Positions 52,720-64,000 of a DNA stretch of 64,000 nucleotides are shown here, piece after piece. Each line of letters opens with the position of its first letter. Within the stretch, counting starts at the first letter, position 1. The notes beneath the pieces are model-generated. The model worked only from the letters and a program-made list of their open reading frames with translations, searched no databases and had not been told where the DNA came from. The stretch is from Ceratorhiza oryzae-sativae (taxonomy: Eukaryota; Basidiomycota; Agaricomycetes; Cantharellales; Ceratobasidiaceae), in the NCBI GenBank assembly GCA_030998015.1, contig JARWMV010000238.1, positions 186,001-250,000 of the forward strand, written 5' to 3'. The translations under genes and the position numbers were made by a program.

Positions 52720-54245
52720 TCAGGTTGAAGTAAAGCTAAAAGGGAACAGAAGTAGCCGAGATGTTTTCATGCTTGAACGCTTTTTACCCTCTCCGGCGCC
52801 ATATTCACCAGCAATATGCCCATCTTCAGCCTGACTCCGAAGCATGTATTTGTAAATGACTAGCCCCTCTAACCCCACAGGACCTCTGGCATGAGTCCTG
52901 CCAGTGCTGATTCCAACCTCGGTCCCAAACCCGTACCGGAATCCGTCTGCGAATCGAGTGCTCGCATTGACAAACGTTCCAGCACTATCTACCGAACGAC
53001 AGAACACGGATGCGTTTGCCTCGTTTTCGGTCACGATAGAGTCCGTGTGATGGGATGAATGTGCGTTGATATGGCTGATTGCTGCTGATAAAGAAGGACG
53101 GAGAGCACGGCAATTGTATGTGAGAGAAATTCGGTTTTATAGTCGACTGGTGATGCGGGTTTGATTAAACTCGAGGATTCGGTTCGCGATCCAAGAGCTG
53201 CTAGCGTTTCGGGGTCGCATCGGAGTTCTACGTTGTTGGACAATAGAGCTTCAGCGACCTGAGGCCATATAGTATCCAACAGAGAGGAATGGACGATCAG
53301 CGTCTCTGCAGCATTGCATGCCGCGGGATAGTTGATCTATTTGGGAAAGTCGTGAAGTTGAGTCGTAATCGACAAACAATACGCCCACCTTTGAGTCTAC
53401 AACTACCCGAATGGCTTTTTTGGGATCGGCTCCTTCATCCAGATATACCGCGCATAGACCATCCGCGTGACCCATAACAGGTATGCGGGTGCTATGCTGA
53501 ATCGACTTGACCAGCGCATTGCTCCCGCGGGGAATGACCAGATCGATATATTCGTCCATCTCGAGAAGGGAAGACACCTCATCCCGAGTTTCGACCGTTT
53601 GAATGTAATTTTCGTCAAGGCTGCTGTTCGAGAGGGCTGAACGGATGGCTTTGGAAAGCTGCTCGGCCGTTTGAGCCGATTCCTTTCCGCCCTTTAAAAT
53701 TGCCGAGTTCCCTAGGGGCAAGGTTATCTATTGTATAAACTAGAGCGCATAAAGCTCGGCTTGCCTGACTTGATTGCCAGCGCAGCAATATTCACCACGA
53801 CCTCTGGCCGAGCCTCAAAAATCACCAGCAGGGAGCCAATAGGGCACGAAACTCGGTAAAGTTCCAAGCCGTCGTCCAGCTTGGAAGCATAAGAGACTTT
53901 ACCGTTGGGATCGGGCAAGTTGGCGACGTCGGTGATACCTTGCAGCATTGAATCCCACTTGTCTCCAGTTGAAAGGTCGAGTCGTTTGACAAGAGAGGCA
54001 GAGAGCTTGCCCGCTTCTACTTGAGCCTGCGCCGCCTGTATACGCGTCAAACGCCAATCCTGACAGGAAGGATGGGAAATATACCTGCATATCCTTTTTA
54101 TTTGCCTCCAATATAGCATTCTTATTTGCTTGAAGAGCCTCTTTGATTGCGTGTAAAGCTGCGACCCTTTCCTCGTTCCCAACCAGTTGTGAAGCTTCGA
54201 AAGCCTTTTTGGATGCCGCGCAATAGATTCGGCGGTTTTAGCCAT
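52720..54245 (-). CDS. PRO2: Gamma-glutamyl phosphate reductase (proline synthesis), with frame breaks
   Basis: Minus-strand exons: 54085-54245, 53765-54026, 53389-53711 and 52720-53336. The body is clear: [75 protein letters not shown], and the active-site cysteine block [15 protein letters not shown] in frame across the last intron. It reduces gamma-glutamyl phosphate to the semialdehyde with NADPH. Two one-base breaks exist. One is near 54215, where the coding sequence after IAR shifts frame and continues as [20 protein letters not shown]. The other is near 53115, before [22 protein letters not shown]. The intron 53712-53764 has a GC donor. Function is otherwise intact. Confidence 0.9.
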
Positions 54246-54338
54246 GGTTGTTATTTGTGAGTCAAATCGTTAGCGCGCTTATGATAAAGCCTAAGCCCGA
54301 AGATAATGTAATCCAATTGAAAAGCATCATTCCGGAAG

Positions 54339-55118
54339 TTACAATCGTTTGGCGGCTTTCTCAATGGTGAGATTTCGCTGAACGAGCCTGACGAGACGCA
54401 TAGTACCATCGATGGTCATAATAAGTGGCATGAACAAAAACGGGAGATACGAAGCCAAGAATACTATTTTGCGGTTGAGTCAGGGCTTTATTGGCGAATA
54501 GCAAGGACATACTGTTGACTTGAGCCTGGGTCATTGATTGAAAAGGAACTTTTGCTTCGTCCGACAGCAAAGTTCGCGGCGTGGCCAATACAGTGGTCAC
54601 TGCCGGGACAACGGTAGTTGTCACATGTGCACCGTACAAAACGAGCAGGATAGGAAGATACGGAGATTCTATCAGTCTGGTCAGTCCAGGCTAATTCCGA
54701 ATAGATCCAGAGAATGTCGGCCACCTTTTTTCAGCATTCTCATTCCGGCGAGAATATGGGAAGCTGGAAAAGGCTGAAACAGGATGAAATCGTGTCCAAG
54801 GAGTGAGCAAGAGGCGCTCACCATTCCATAACCACAAATGTCTGGAACCAGGTAAACTGGGTGGCACTCCCATGTAAACCGATTGCCCCGGCCATAAGAG
54901 GATCCCCAGACATGTTCACGTAGAAATGGACCAATTTTCGGAAGGATTCAGGTAGTATATTGGGGGGCATTATGCCTTGAGCGTCAATTACGAGAGTAGC
55001 AGGGATATGTACCTAAGACCGACAACATGAGTAAAGCATATGAGGTGCGGCTGCCACTTACCAAGAAGTATAGAAAATAGACAAGCTCGAGTGGGCGCTC
55101 GGTCAGTTTACGCGCCAT
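54339..55118 (-). CDS. EXPERA/TMEM97-like membrane protein
   Basis: Minus-strand exons: 55062-55118, 54822-55012, 54725-54773, 54513-54668 and 54339-54463. The start MARKLTERPLELVYFLYFLVHIPATLVIDAQ and the following block GDPLMAGAIGLHGSATQFTWFQTFVVMEW fit the EXPERA family (sigma-2 receptor TMEM97, emopamil-binding relatives). Four membrane segments can be traced, including HVTTTVVPAVTTVL, and the end LASYLPFLFMPLIMTIDGTMRLVRL is followed by a basic tail. A one-base loss near 54755 breaks the frame between LPIF and LAGMRMLKK. The protein is expected in the ER; its role is unclear. Confidence 0.8.
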
Positions 55119-55286
55119 AATTGATTCAAGAGCTAGGTGGGTATCTTTGGATAGGATGTTTAGCTGGAACGACACGGTTTGGAACGCGGTGGGGCGCCGG
55201 TGGTGTCTAGTACGAGCCGACAGTGCACGTGACACCGAGTCGTGGCACTACGCCGTGTTTAGGCCAGTGCCAAACAACCACCGAGG

Positions 55287-56374
55287 ATGAGGACCAACCT
55301 GGTTTACGCTGCGCTGGCGCTGGCGGTGTGTGCGTCGGCGTCGAGCGGCGACCGGTCTCCAGTGTTCCAGCAATGCGTCGCCAACTGTGTCTCCCGCGTG
55401 TGTCCTCTCAACGCGTCGCTTACACTCGCACTGCGGCTGACACGGTGGGACTGCGCCGACGAATGCAAGTACCAGTGCATGCACACAGTCACCGACATCG
55501 CCATCCAGGAGCGAGCCACCGCACTCGACCGCGGCCATCCTCTTCATCCTTCCGCCACATCCAGCAATTCTACGGCAAATGGCCCTTTTGGCGCTTTGCC
55601 GGGATGCAAGAACCCGCCAGCGTGCTCTTCTCGATCATGAATCTCGTTGCCCACGCATCTGGCATGCGCAAAATCCTGAAAAATGTCCCTAGCAGCTTCC
55701 ACATGCGGCCTTTTTATCTCGCGTGGTCAGCGCTGGGGATAAATGCGTGGGTATGGAGCTCTGTGTTCCATACACGGGGTGAGTGCGATATCTCCCGCCA
55801 AAAATCAGACACGAATTGATCGAGGGGTGCTTTACGCAGACAAACCACTTACCGAAATGCTCGACTACTTCTCGCTGGTCTCGTGATCCTATATTCGCTG
55901 TTCCTTACTGCCGTGCGACTATTCCATCTATACCCCTTCACGCCCAACACTTATCCCAAGCGCTCACGCCGAGTCGTGTATAACCTCTGGGTGGCCCTTT
56001 GCACTTTCTTGTATCTTGGTCACATAGGCTATCTAACGCTTTTGCCGAGGTTCGATTACACATACAACATGGCAGCCAACTTGGTCGTTGGACTCGTCCA
56101 CAATGCTCTCTGGCTGCTCTACCCTTGGGGCTCTATCCAGCTTTTTCCGGGGCACGACAAGAAATACCGTCCTTCGTTTGCGTTGAGACCCGCTTGGTTT
56201 GTGTTGCTAACAACGTTGGCAACTTCACTTGAATTGTTCGATTTCCCACCTTGGTACAGAGTCATCGACGCACATGCGTTGTGGCATTTGGCGACCGTGC
56301 CGATTGTACCCATATGGTATGACTTTCTTGTCAAGGATGCATCGGACCCGGCATGGAGATTAGTCAAGATATAA
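55287..56374 (+). CDS. PER1: PER1/PGAP3-type GPI lipid remodelling protein
   Basis: Two exons, 55287-55778 and 55840-56374. A signal peptide (LVYAALALAVCASASSGD) is followed by the cysteine-rich lumenal part (FQQCVANCVSRVCPLNA...WDCADECKYQCMHTVTD). Then comes QFYGKWPFWRFAGMQEPASVLFSIMNLVAHASG and several membrane helices with the family histidines (VFHTRDKPLTEMLDYF, IDAHALWHLATVP). In yeast Per1 removes the acyl chain of GPI anchors in the ER. The frame is broken by one base near 55528 (before the QFYGKW block) and again near 55880 (before GLVILYSLFL). It is divergent from the TMEM97 gene (168 bp). Confidence 0.9.
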
Positions 56375-56439
56375 ATATGTGATTGAATGTACTTGTATGA
56401 ATGAACGCCTTTCGTCACCACCATACATTACATCTTATG

Positions 56440-58542
56440 TTAGACCAAAGTATCAGGGGAGTTGTTTCTTGAATGCATCTTTGACCTATGGCTGTTCTAG
56501 TTTGTGCTCACCAACTCGATATCAGAGGGGCTTACAGATTCGTAGAATTCTCGATCAAGTAGGACGTGGAGCCCGACAGCTGATAAACCTTTTGCAACGG
56601 CCATCGCGTTGTCGTGAGCTTCCTGCGTCCGAGCCGCGGCCGTATAGGCGGGTGTATGGTTTCCGCCACAGCAACGTAGGGATGGCTAATCCAAATAATA
56701 ATGAGCAATGCCCTTTGTCTGAAAAAAACGTGCTCACAAAAACCAGGATGCAATGCCGGAAGTTCTACTATGGACTCAGCAATCGCCCCATGTCAGTCGC
56801 AGCAGACTCACCATACGTAACATTTCCCTATTCATTATCAGCTTTGACTACATATCCGCTTCTCAAGTGCTTACAAAGTCTGTCGAGGCACCAAGTGATT
56901 GCGGTATGAACAATCGCTTATATCTGGTCGTCATAACCGCCGTAAAATCGTCGCCAAGTACAGAATTTTGTTGAGGTCTTTCACCCAACCAAGTTCTTCA
57001 TAGACATGGTGCAAGACGTGGCCAACGCAGCAGCTCTATTATATCATCCGTCTTGAGCGGAACTAGTGCATGTGCCAAGTCACACGTACTCGAAACACTT
57101 GTTCACTCGATCGCGTAGTGCAACGACCTGGTCCCAAGACTGTGCACGGACAAAGTATGTCATCTTTGCATAGTCTGGGATAACTGCGTAAAAGTGTTGG
57201 CTAGGCGAGTGGCAGAGATTTCATGGGGAAAGCTTACTATTTGGAGCCCAGTCTCGACCTTCGATCATACCGTGGATTCGCGTGGTTGGGTGTATTTGTT
57301 GACGGAGAGCACTGATCGCGGCATATGCCACAAACGCTGCGTCAAGTGCATTTCTACCTTCCCAAGGGGCAGCGCCGGCGTGGCGCTGAATCACACAGGA
57401 GTTAATGCACCGCACTGAATCCGTTTGTAGTGACTGCTCACGTTTGCCGTGGTATTCGACAGAAAATGACTGAAGTGCAAGTGTTCCACCTAGGTTGACA
57501 GCATTCTGCGTAGCAGTTCCAGGGCCTGGGTGTGCCCTATACTATATGGTAAGCGTGAAACCCCCAGAAACCAACTACCAAGGCTCACATCAAGCACACG
57601 TCCATGTCTTTGTAAGCGCCAGCTCTCAACATATACACCTTTCCCATTCCAGTCTCTTCAGCTAATTGAAACATATTCAGCTGAATTCGACAAGGCGAAT
57701 GGTAAAAAAAAAAACGAATACCTGGCGTCCCGAGGATGACAATCTTGCCGGGAATGTTATGCTCTTCCATTGCTCGTTTCAAACCCAATGCCGCAGCAAC
57801 TCCGGTTACAGCGATCAAGTTATGTCCGCATGCGTGTCCAATTCCAGGCAAGGCGTCCATCTCAGAATTGAAACCAACTACGCGTAGGGGTGAACCGTCC
57901 TTTGACGGTACTGTGAATTCTCCCTTCCACGCAGTGTTACCTGGTAGCTGCTCCGACAGGTAATGCCTTGTAACCATAAAGCCGTGCTCCTCCAAAAGCA
58001 GTCAGGATATCATGGGCGTATCTAATAAACGACCAGACTGGTTTTAGGATTACCGATGAAAAACCTTCAATCATGCGTACTCAACATTCCAGTCCAGCTC
58101 TGGGTGGTCTATTCGAGGAATGCAACACGTAAGTAACACTAGAACAGGAGAAACCTCGAATATGCGCACCATGGATTTTTAGGTTTATATCTCGCAAGGG
58201 GGGATCCAGCCGTTCGATGGCATCATCGCTAGTATCTACGGCCATGGGATTAGGTAGTTCGAGTGTTCCCACAGGTTCGATAGGACTCTTTTGCTCTACA
58301 GTGGACCAATCGCAGCAGAGATTTACGTATTCAGTGATTTGTTTAGTGGCATGTTGCGATTCGTATGTCGGGGGATGGTCATTGGCTTGAGTATGAGCTA
58401 GCCTAGGTTCGCTGTTTTCCGTCGTTCTGGTGTCCCTCCGAGCTGGTTTCTGTATTTTAAGGAGCGTACGGAGGCCGGACCAACATCCAGCTTCTTCTGC
58501 CATATTTCCCTGAGTGTCTAGTGGTGGTAGTAGTCTAGGCAC
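56440..58542 (-). CDS. M20 family amidohydrolase/peptidase (PM20D2-like), several frame breaks
   Basis: On the minus strand. The first exon, from about 58542 (or MAEEAG at 58503), encodes a low-complexity lead, then DPPLRDINLKIH. The HPELDWNVEYAHDILTAF segment follows, then the catalytic core: GFNSEMDALPGIGHACGHNLIAV (metal ligands and catalytic residues), AEETGMGKVYMLRAGAYKDMDVCLM, and EGRNALDAAFVAYAAISALRQQIHP. The C-terminal part reads VIPDYAKMTYFVRAQSWDQVV, then NHTPAYTAAARTQEAHDNAMAVAKG. Breaks occur near 57990 and at several points between 56.6 and 57.2 kb, more than in any neighbour. It may be either error-laden sequence or a decaying gene. The 3' end is uncertain. Confidence 0.75.
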
Positions 58543-58987
58543 GGAAGCTTTGATTAAATAATCCCCTTTCTTTGCTTTGTTGACGCTTGTTTCGTTGGAG
58601 GAAGTGTATATGCGTGAATTGATTTGAATAAGACAAATATCCTATATTATTCGCGCAAAATAAAGGTCCTGGGGCGGTCTATACGCGTAGCTCAGTCCCA
58701 AACATGAAGCATAACTTTTGGTCCCACCCTTTGCGCCCCTGACTTGTTTTTACATCCAACTGCACTCTCGTTACCTTACTCTCCTACTAAAAATACCATT
58801 GCCGACTACACACGCACTGTGGCATATGGTGGCTGAGTATTTCGTTTGTGCTTACAACGAAGCTGAATTTGGTGGGTCATGATACGACAACTGTCCATTA
58901 GAAACCCTTCGAGTATGGACACACGAACGATGCCATATACAAATAATCCAAGATACATATTAATACAAACCTCGACAAAAGCTACCC

Positions 58988-61792
58988 TCAACACCAAGAA
59001 ATCGCATCACGCGTGAACAGAAGCAGACCGAACAAGCTCGCCACCTCCTCTAAGGATCCGTTAGTAGGCCTACCCAAAGCGGCCTCGCGTTGTTGAGCGA
59101 GTCGGACGTAACCGAATCGGTGGAAATAATTCAGCCCTGTCAGGAACTGTAGCCCGATCTGTAGATCCTATCAGCATTATGAACAAGGTATCTGGATTTT
59201 GGCTCACGTATGTGTCCGAAGGATGGTCATAAAGTCCACAGTTAAGTCCCGTATGGTCTCTGATGCATGGAATAGCCCGAAGCATACTGGCGTTAATCCG
59301 CCATGATGAGGCGGGAGGAGCGCCAAAAGCTGAAACAAGTGAGCTATGGACAAGATATGCGTATTTAGGCTTACCTCTACTACTTGCTCATACGTTTGCA
59401 CACATCCCCATAGGGATTTCATCAGCGCTTCAACTTCACTGTCCGGTATATTACGTCCATTCCGAAGTCTCCATACTAAGTGGTGAACATCGACATGTTG
59501 GATAGCTCGTTCGTTCAGGTGGATAGCAAAATCCTGCGGATAATATGTAAGTCTTGCAACATATGAAGTAAAAAATGCACCAACTTTTGCATATGATTTA
59601 TAGAATGAAGTATCTCGCCAGGCAAAAATTCTCCACGAATTTGATTGCATCTCACGCGCGACAAGCGCTTCGTCGGCAAAGCTCGCACCGCTGCCCACAT
59701 TTCCATCGTTAAAGGGCCTAGTTGGATGATCAATGGTTGTAGCCCCGTATATCTCCTCTTCCCATCGGGCAGTGATGCGTATGAATCGCTGTACGTAGTC
59801 AGTGATACGGGCTCGCACAAGCAATTCTCCAGCATGATTTTGAACTACCGCGCAAATCTACACGAAGATGTAGAAATGCCAGCCTTGGTATATCAAGAAA
59901 GGACAAACATCTTCCATAAAGGCGGCATCGCTACTTTCCGCTGCGTCTCCTCTCTTCGATTCCCCTATCGCTCGCGCCTCCTCATCTTCGGCCCTTAAGA
60001 CCCCACTTTTTGGTGCCAGGTTTGGAGGAGCGGGAAAAGCTCCAGTCCCATTTGGTCCCCCAGTACTTGAGACAGTTGAGCTGACCCCCTGACCAAATCG
60101 ATCTATCGGAGAAGCATGTGAAGTGGATGGAAGAGGGGGGGCGGGGGCGGAATACGAATGTCTTTGTGCACGGTGATGCGTCCCGTGTTAATATTGCATA
60201 ATACGTCCCATATAGGGACGGTCTCAAAGACTGGGTTTGACGCCCCAGCGATAAAATACGGGCTGATTTATTTGGCGTAAGTGAGAGACCGGTCGGTAAG
60301 AGCGAACATGCTTACAGGGTTTCAAGCACCCGGGTATGAAACAGACCCACAAACGGAAACGCTCTTTCGGTGTAACCACGCAGCAATGAACAGCCCGCTC
60401 CAAACGCGCAGGCCGCAAGGACAAAGTTGGCAACATCCCCGGCTGCGCATCTTTGTCCGAGAAATATGATTCGCTGTTGCGTCACAAGCGCATTGAAAAG
60501 CACTACAAGGGGATGTGTTTGTGCGCCTTGAGGATGAAGATGCGGGGTCACCGGACCAATTACAGGATTGTTGGCAAATGTATTAATTAATTTGATCATG
60601 GAGAACTATAAATGGTTGTTAGAACATCCACTGAGGTTGTTATCCACTACTTACGTCACCAACTTCTTCTGGGAACGTAGAAAGGGGGCAATGGATAGGC
60701 AAATCGACATATCCACCGCCGGATTCCTTCAGCTTCGAATACCGAACAAAAGACGTGTAAAAGTGAGTGTTTCTGCTCTGTATTATTCTTCTGGTTACGG
60801 GTGCTGTTGATCCGTGACCGACAGAGCTGGATTCGCCACGATTGGTTAACTGTGCACTTGATGCTGACATCCGGTCGAGAGAAGTACGGGGTGCAGATTC
60901 ACCGTTCAGTCTGGCAGTAACATCTTCATTTGATCCTCCGTTCTTGAGCCCGAGGCTAGCTGGAGGCGAATGCGAGCGAGCCGAGTCGGAAGTTAGACTA
61001 GATTTTCGGCTTCTAGTGGTGCTAGGCGCGTCTGTCTCAAACCCATCCAAAGAGGTCGCGACTGAAGTCAAATCGATGGACCCCGTCCCGCGGCTTTCCT
61101 TTGGAATTACATCGGCATGGAGTTCAGTCCCAAAAATTTCTCAGCAAAAACGTCTTTTCGTTCGGTTGCCCTCATGATGAGCATTTCGTCCCTCGATAAA
61201 ATTGGTGCTCGGGATATATCCATAGCATTTACCGCGTCGAAAAGCCGTGCAAGACATTGAACGTCTGGCTGCATAAAATAATCGTCTAGGGCCATTGTCA
61301 ATATAGGTTTGAAGATGTGCAGGTACGGATGAGGGTACAGAGCGCCAGTGCTTTGACGTTAGCACCACTGAGGGCCTGATTGAGATTATGTGCTAGGGCT
61401 GATACAATAGGCGAGGGCAACTTACCGGCGAACATTTGGATTCTTTACTGTGCGCACCAAGTTCAAAACATAGAGCAGTTGGGAATTTTCTTCGGGTACC
61501 GCAGGTGTGTCGTCGATTAGCGAAATGGTTACAGTGTTAGCAGGGACCTGGTTAAGGAAAAAGATAGTCCAATCGGATTTTTGATCGTGTACACCATCTG
61601 GTATCATCATCTCAGCAATAAATCTGTGACAATGTAACCGAGTTAATCCAGCAAAAGCTCATATATGAGGATGACCTACTGTTCGTCAATACCCATTGGG
61701 TGGGGGTATTGATGGGTCAAAACCGACCCCTGGTCGATGTCAAACTCTGCGAGAAGAACAAATGCAGCATGTCCGTATGATGGAGACGACAT
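58988..61792 (-). CDS. AFI1-like DENN/SPA-domain protein
   Basis: Minus strand, start at 61792 (MSSPSYGHAAFVLLAEFDIDQGSVLTHQYPHP). It continues with LIDDTPAVPEENSQLLYVLNLVRTVKNPNVRRGA and other Afi1-N blocks, a Ser-rich linker, and then a DENN/SPA-like middle (NPVIGPVTPHLHP, VTQQRIIFLGQRCAAGDVANFVLAACAFG). A helical region follows (VRARITDYVQRFIRITARWEEEIYGA, MKSLWGCVQTYEQVVEVSLNTH). The end is IGLQFLTGLNYFHRFGYVRLAQQREAALG. Yeast Afi1 binds Arf3 and acts in polarity. The last junction is out of phase by one base near 59205, so exon borders there are tentative. The family call rests on several separate blocks. Confidence 0.78.
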
Positions 61793-61908
61793 GGACATAA
61801 CCCGCATTCCGGGGTGATGATAGGTGAAAAGGAAGCGCCAATGGTCATGTGACAAGGGGTAGGAGGTGGACCCAACAGAGCCAAACTAAACTTCCTGTCG
61901 CTTCTGCC

Positions 61909-63933
61909 ATGGACGACCATATCCGCGCCAAGTTTCCGACTGTACAACGCCGAGGTACAACTGTACTAGGCAGTGGATTATCCGGCTCGGAGAGTCTTGT
62001 TCCACACTCTTCTCGACCCAATGTATCTGGACCTCGACTAATTCAGACCACTTGCTTACTCTATGAGTCTGGCAGTGAAATCTCTAGAGGCTCCTTCACC
62101 CCCGGAAAATCCAATTTTGGGTTGATCTCCAACGCCTCTACGGAACGAGCCATCGTTGTCGACCTAATGGATCTTCGATCAGCTCATAGACCTGCCCCTC
62201 CTCCCCTTAAAAACTGGGATTCTCGAAGGATACACTTGCCCCGTAAGACAGTACTATTCGTGAAGTCTAAGAAGAAAAGAAAAGCGAAGAGTAGAAAAAT
62301 AATAGAACAAAAGCGCCCTCGACACAATTCCCCTGGACGAGAAACCCAAAATTCAGTTTCACAACGCAAGAGTACCATTCCAGCTGTTTCAGCATCCAAC
62401 CATGTACGCCAGCCTGCCTCAAATTCAAAAAAATCCTACAATACGCAATGGCATCGCAGAAATGATCGACAAACTCATTATAAACCTACAAGAATCACGG
62501 CTATGAGTGCACCGTCGACTCATAGGTACAGTTCCCCAGATATTACAGATATCGCTCAGCAGCCTTCTCAAACGACCAGTCATGGCCATAACGAAGGGCG
62601 CGGGGGGTAGGCCCTTAGCTTGAGCCATGCAGCGCCACGACCTGATGCCGTCTCGACAGGGAAATTATTCATCAAAAAGCCCGAAAGACAAGAAAGATAA
62701 TACCTGTTCGTCACCTTCGCCCTACGCCACACCCGCGCTTCCACCGTCTGATCGACGTGAGCATGCTTTGGCATTGGAAGAGATTGCATGTTCTCTCGTA
62801 CGACTCGACCCCCAATCCGCTCGTTATAGCTCAAGATCAACACCTCTCTTTCTGAATCGGAATCTTCGAGATGGATGGGTTGAGAGAGTTAGGATCTGGG
62901 ATAAAGGAGGTGAACTAGTTCACGGTGAGTTAGACCCATACCGCTCCGCGAGTGTCGAGTTTTAATTCGAAAACATCAGCAGAATATCGCGCCATCAAAC
63001 TAGGCCAATTTCAGGCTGATAAAGAACGTCTGGAGTCGTTCATGACTGCAGCAGCTCGCCAAGCGCGTACTTCCATGAGTGATATCACAAAAACGTGAGC
63101 TGATTGAAACCAGTAGCCCTAGTTGTGAGACTCATTATATTTTAGCCCATTGCCTCGCACCTTTTGCCTGAAGCTCAAGGGCTTTGAGTTACGTGACCTG
63201 GCCAAGATTGACTTGCCTAGTTCGATCCGAGTAGCAGCAACGTTATACATCGTGAGTATATTCATGTGGCAACCTATCCGTATACGCAACTACGCGTAAT
63301 GTATCTGATTTCTAATATCCTCAGGTCAACCCTGCTTGTGGCCCTGTCTCGTTCCAGCTGGGCTCGTTTGCTGTTCAGATACCAAAATCACCTGGTAACT
63401 TCTTCCCAATATCTTTGCGTATACCTCCTCCTGGGAATCTAGATACTTTACAAAACTTTGATTTTAATTCTCTATGGCTTGTGCGGACAACTGGTCAAAA
63501 TGAAGAGACTAATATTTCTCTTCGTGCGCTTGCACATCCTGACGGTATCGCCTATGTGGACCTTCTATTCTATAACTTTGCCGACGAATCGATGGATCTT
63601 CGGGGCCTATCCCTCTCATGGACCGCTGCAAGGGCTACTAAGGCACTCGCACGCATCGAAATAGCTGGCCCCAACGCCGGGCCTAGTGGGTTTGCCTCCG
63701 AAATCCAGAATCCGCAGCTGGTCTGGTTACGCAGTGTTTCCCCTCGAGACCCCGGTAACAAAACCGAGTATCAACCCCAAGCTTCCATCGAGGTCGAAAT
63801 TGATTGGGGTGTAGATAGTTCTGCTCCATTCATACGCCCACGGATAATACGGCCGAAGCCCCAACTCGCTATCCAGACCAAGAGTGCAAGGCTGGTGTAC
63901 CGAATCAGCGTTCAGGAGGTAAACATGCTTTAG
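61909..63933 (+). CDS. Unrecognised protein with basic, disordered N-terminus
   Basis: The start MDDHIRAKFPTVQ lies 116 bp from the divergent AFI1-like gene. The first 240 residues are basic and Ser/Pro-rich with a Lys/Arg cluster (VKSKKKRKAKSRK) that looks like a nuclear signal. Clear exons follow at 62980-63094, 63146-63251 and 63325-63933 and encode a folded, beta-rich region (PLPRTFCLKLKGFELRDLAKIDLP, IPKSPGNFFPISLRIPPPGNL, LLFYNFADESMDLRGLSLSWT). The link between the first part and the second (about 62.6 kb) is unclear. The last codons before the stop (63931-63933) include a gtaaac that could be a donor, so the gene may continue past the window. Confidence 0.6.
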
Positions 63934-64000
63934 AGATGGAAAAGCCAACGTGGGCTTGTATATTGTGCAATGTATGCGCACCATTCCCCACCCAACACGT

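Noticed and set aside
56379..56909. 176-codon frame on the plus strand
   Set aside because: It lies over the 3' part of the M20 gene on the other strand, whose conserved blocks are visible.

Overview
The window is nuclear DNA of a filamentous basidiomycete. Nearly every gene is split by many 45-65 nt GT-AG introns, often with a CTAAC branch site. Intergenic distances are short, and the gene set is a typical Agaricomycete housekeeping mix. The style is most like a Rhizoctonia/Ceratobasidium-type genome, but that is an impression, not a search result.

Layout. 1-12.2 kb: IPI3 (ribosome biogenesis, cut by the window edge), CDK7/KIN28 kinase, the ER ubiquitin ligase DOA10/MARCH6, and an SRPK-type kinase. 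12.2-14.5 kb: no convincing gene. 14.5-19 kb: a CAJ1/DJP1-type J-protein and a Git3/Gpr1-like receptor. 19.7-29.3 kb: the accessory part. Two paralogous secreted, membrane-anchored proteins, each built of three copies of one module, flank a membrane-anchored TAP-type serine peptidase. 29.3-31.2 kb: gene-poor. 31.2-40.8 kb: flavin-reductase-like protein, SPT20, HGH1, ADE16/17, VMA12 and a small SET-like protein. 41.3-50.5 kb: RPL30, SEC53, polyubiquitin, TRM82, COQ6 and ARP9. 50.5-64 kb: ETP1/BRAP2, PRO2, an EXPERA/TMEM97 protein, PER1, an M20 amidohydrolase, an AFI1-like DENN/SPA protein and an unrecognised gene at the edge.

Most genes are independent core functions (transcription, ER quality control, purine, proline, ubiquinone and GPI metabolism). 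Many are arranged as divergent pairs with 70-190 bp between start codons: CDK7/DOA10, SPT20/HGH1, COQ6/ARP9, TMEM97/PER1 and AFI1/unknown. The candidate for something undescribed is the three-module membrane protein pair. Its modules share intron positions and phases, so the protein appears to have grown by duplicating a symmetric two-exon unit.

A caution for any reader: at least a dozen conserved genes contain apparent one-base frame breaks, several in homopolymers. These look more like uncorrected sequence errors than biology. CDS ends given here span the breaks.
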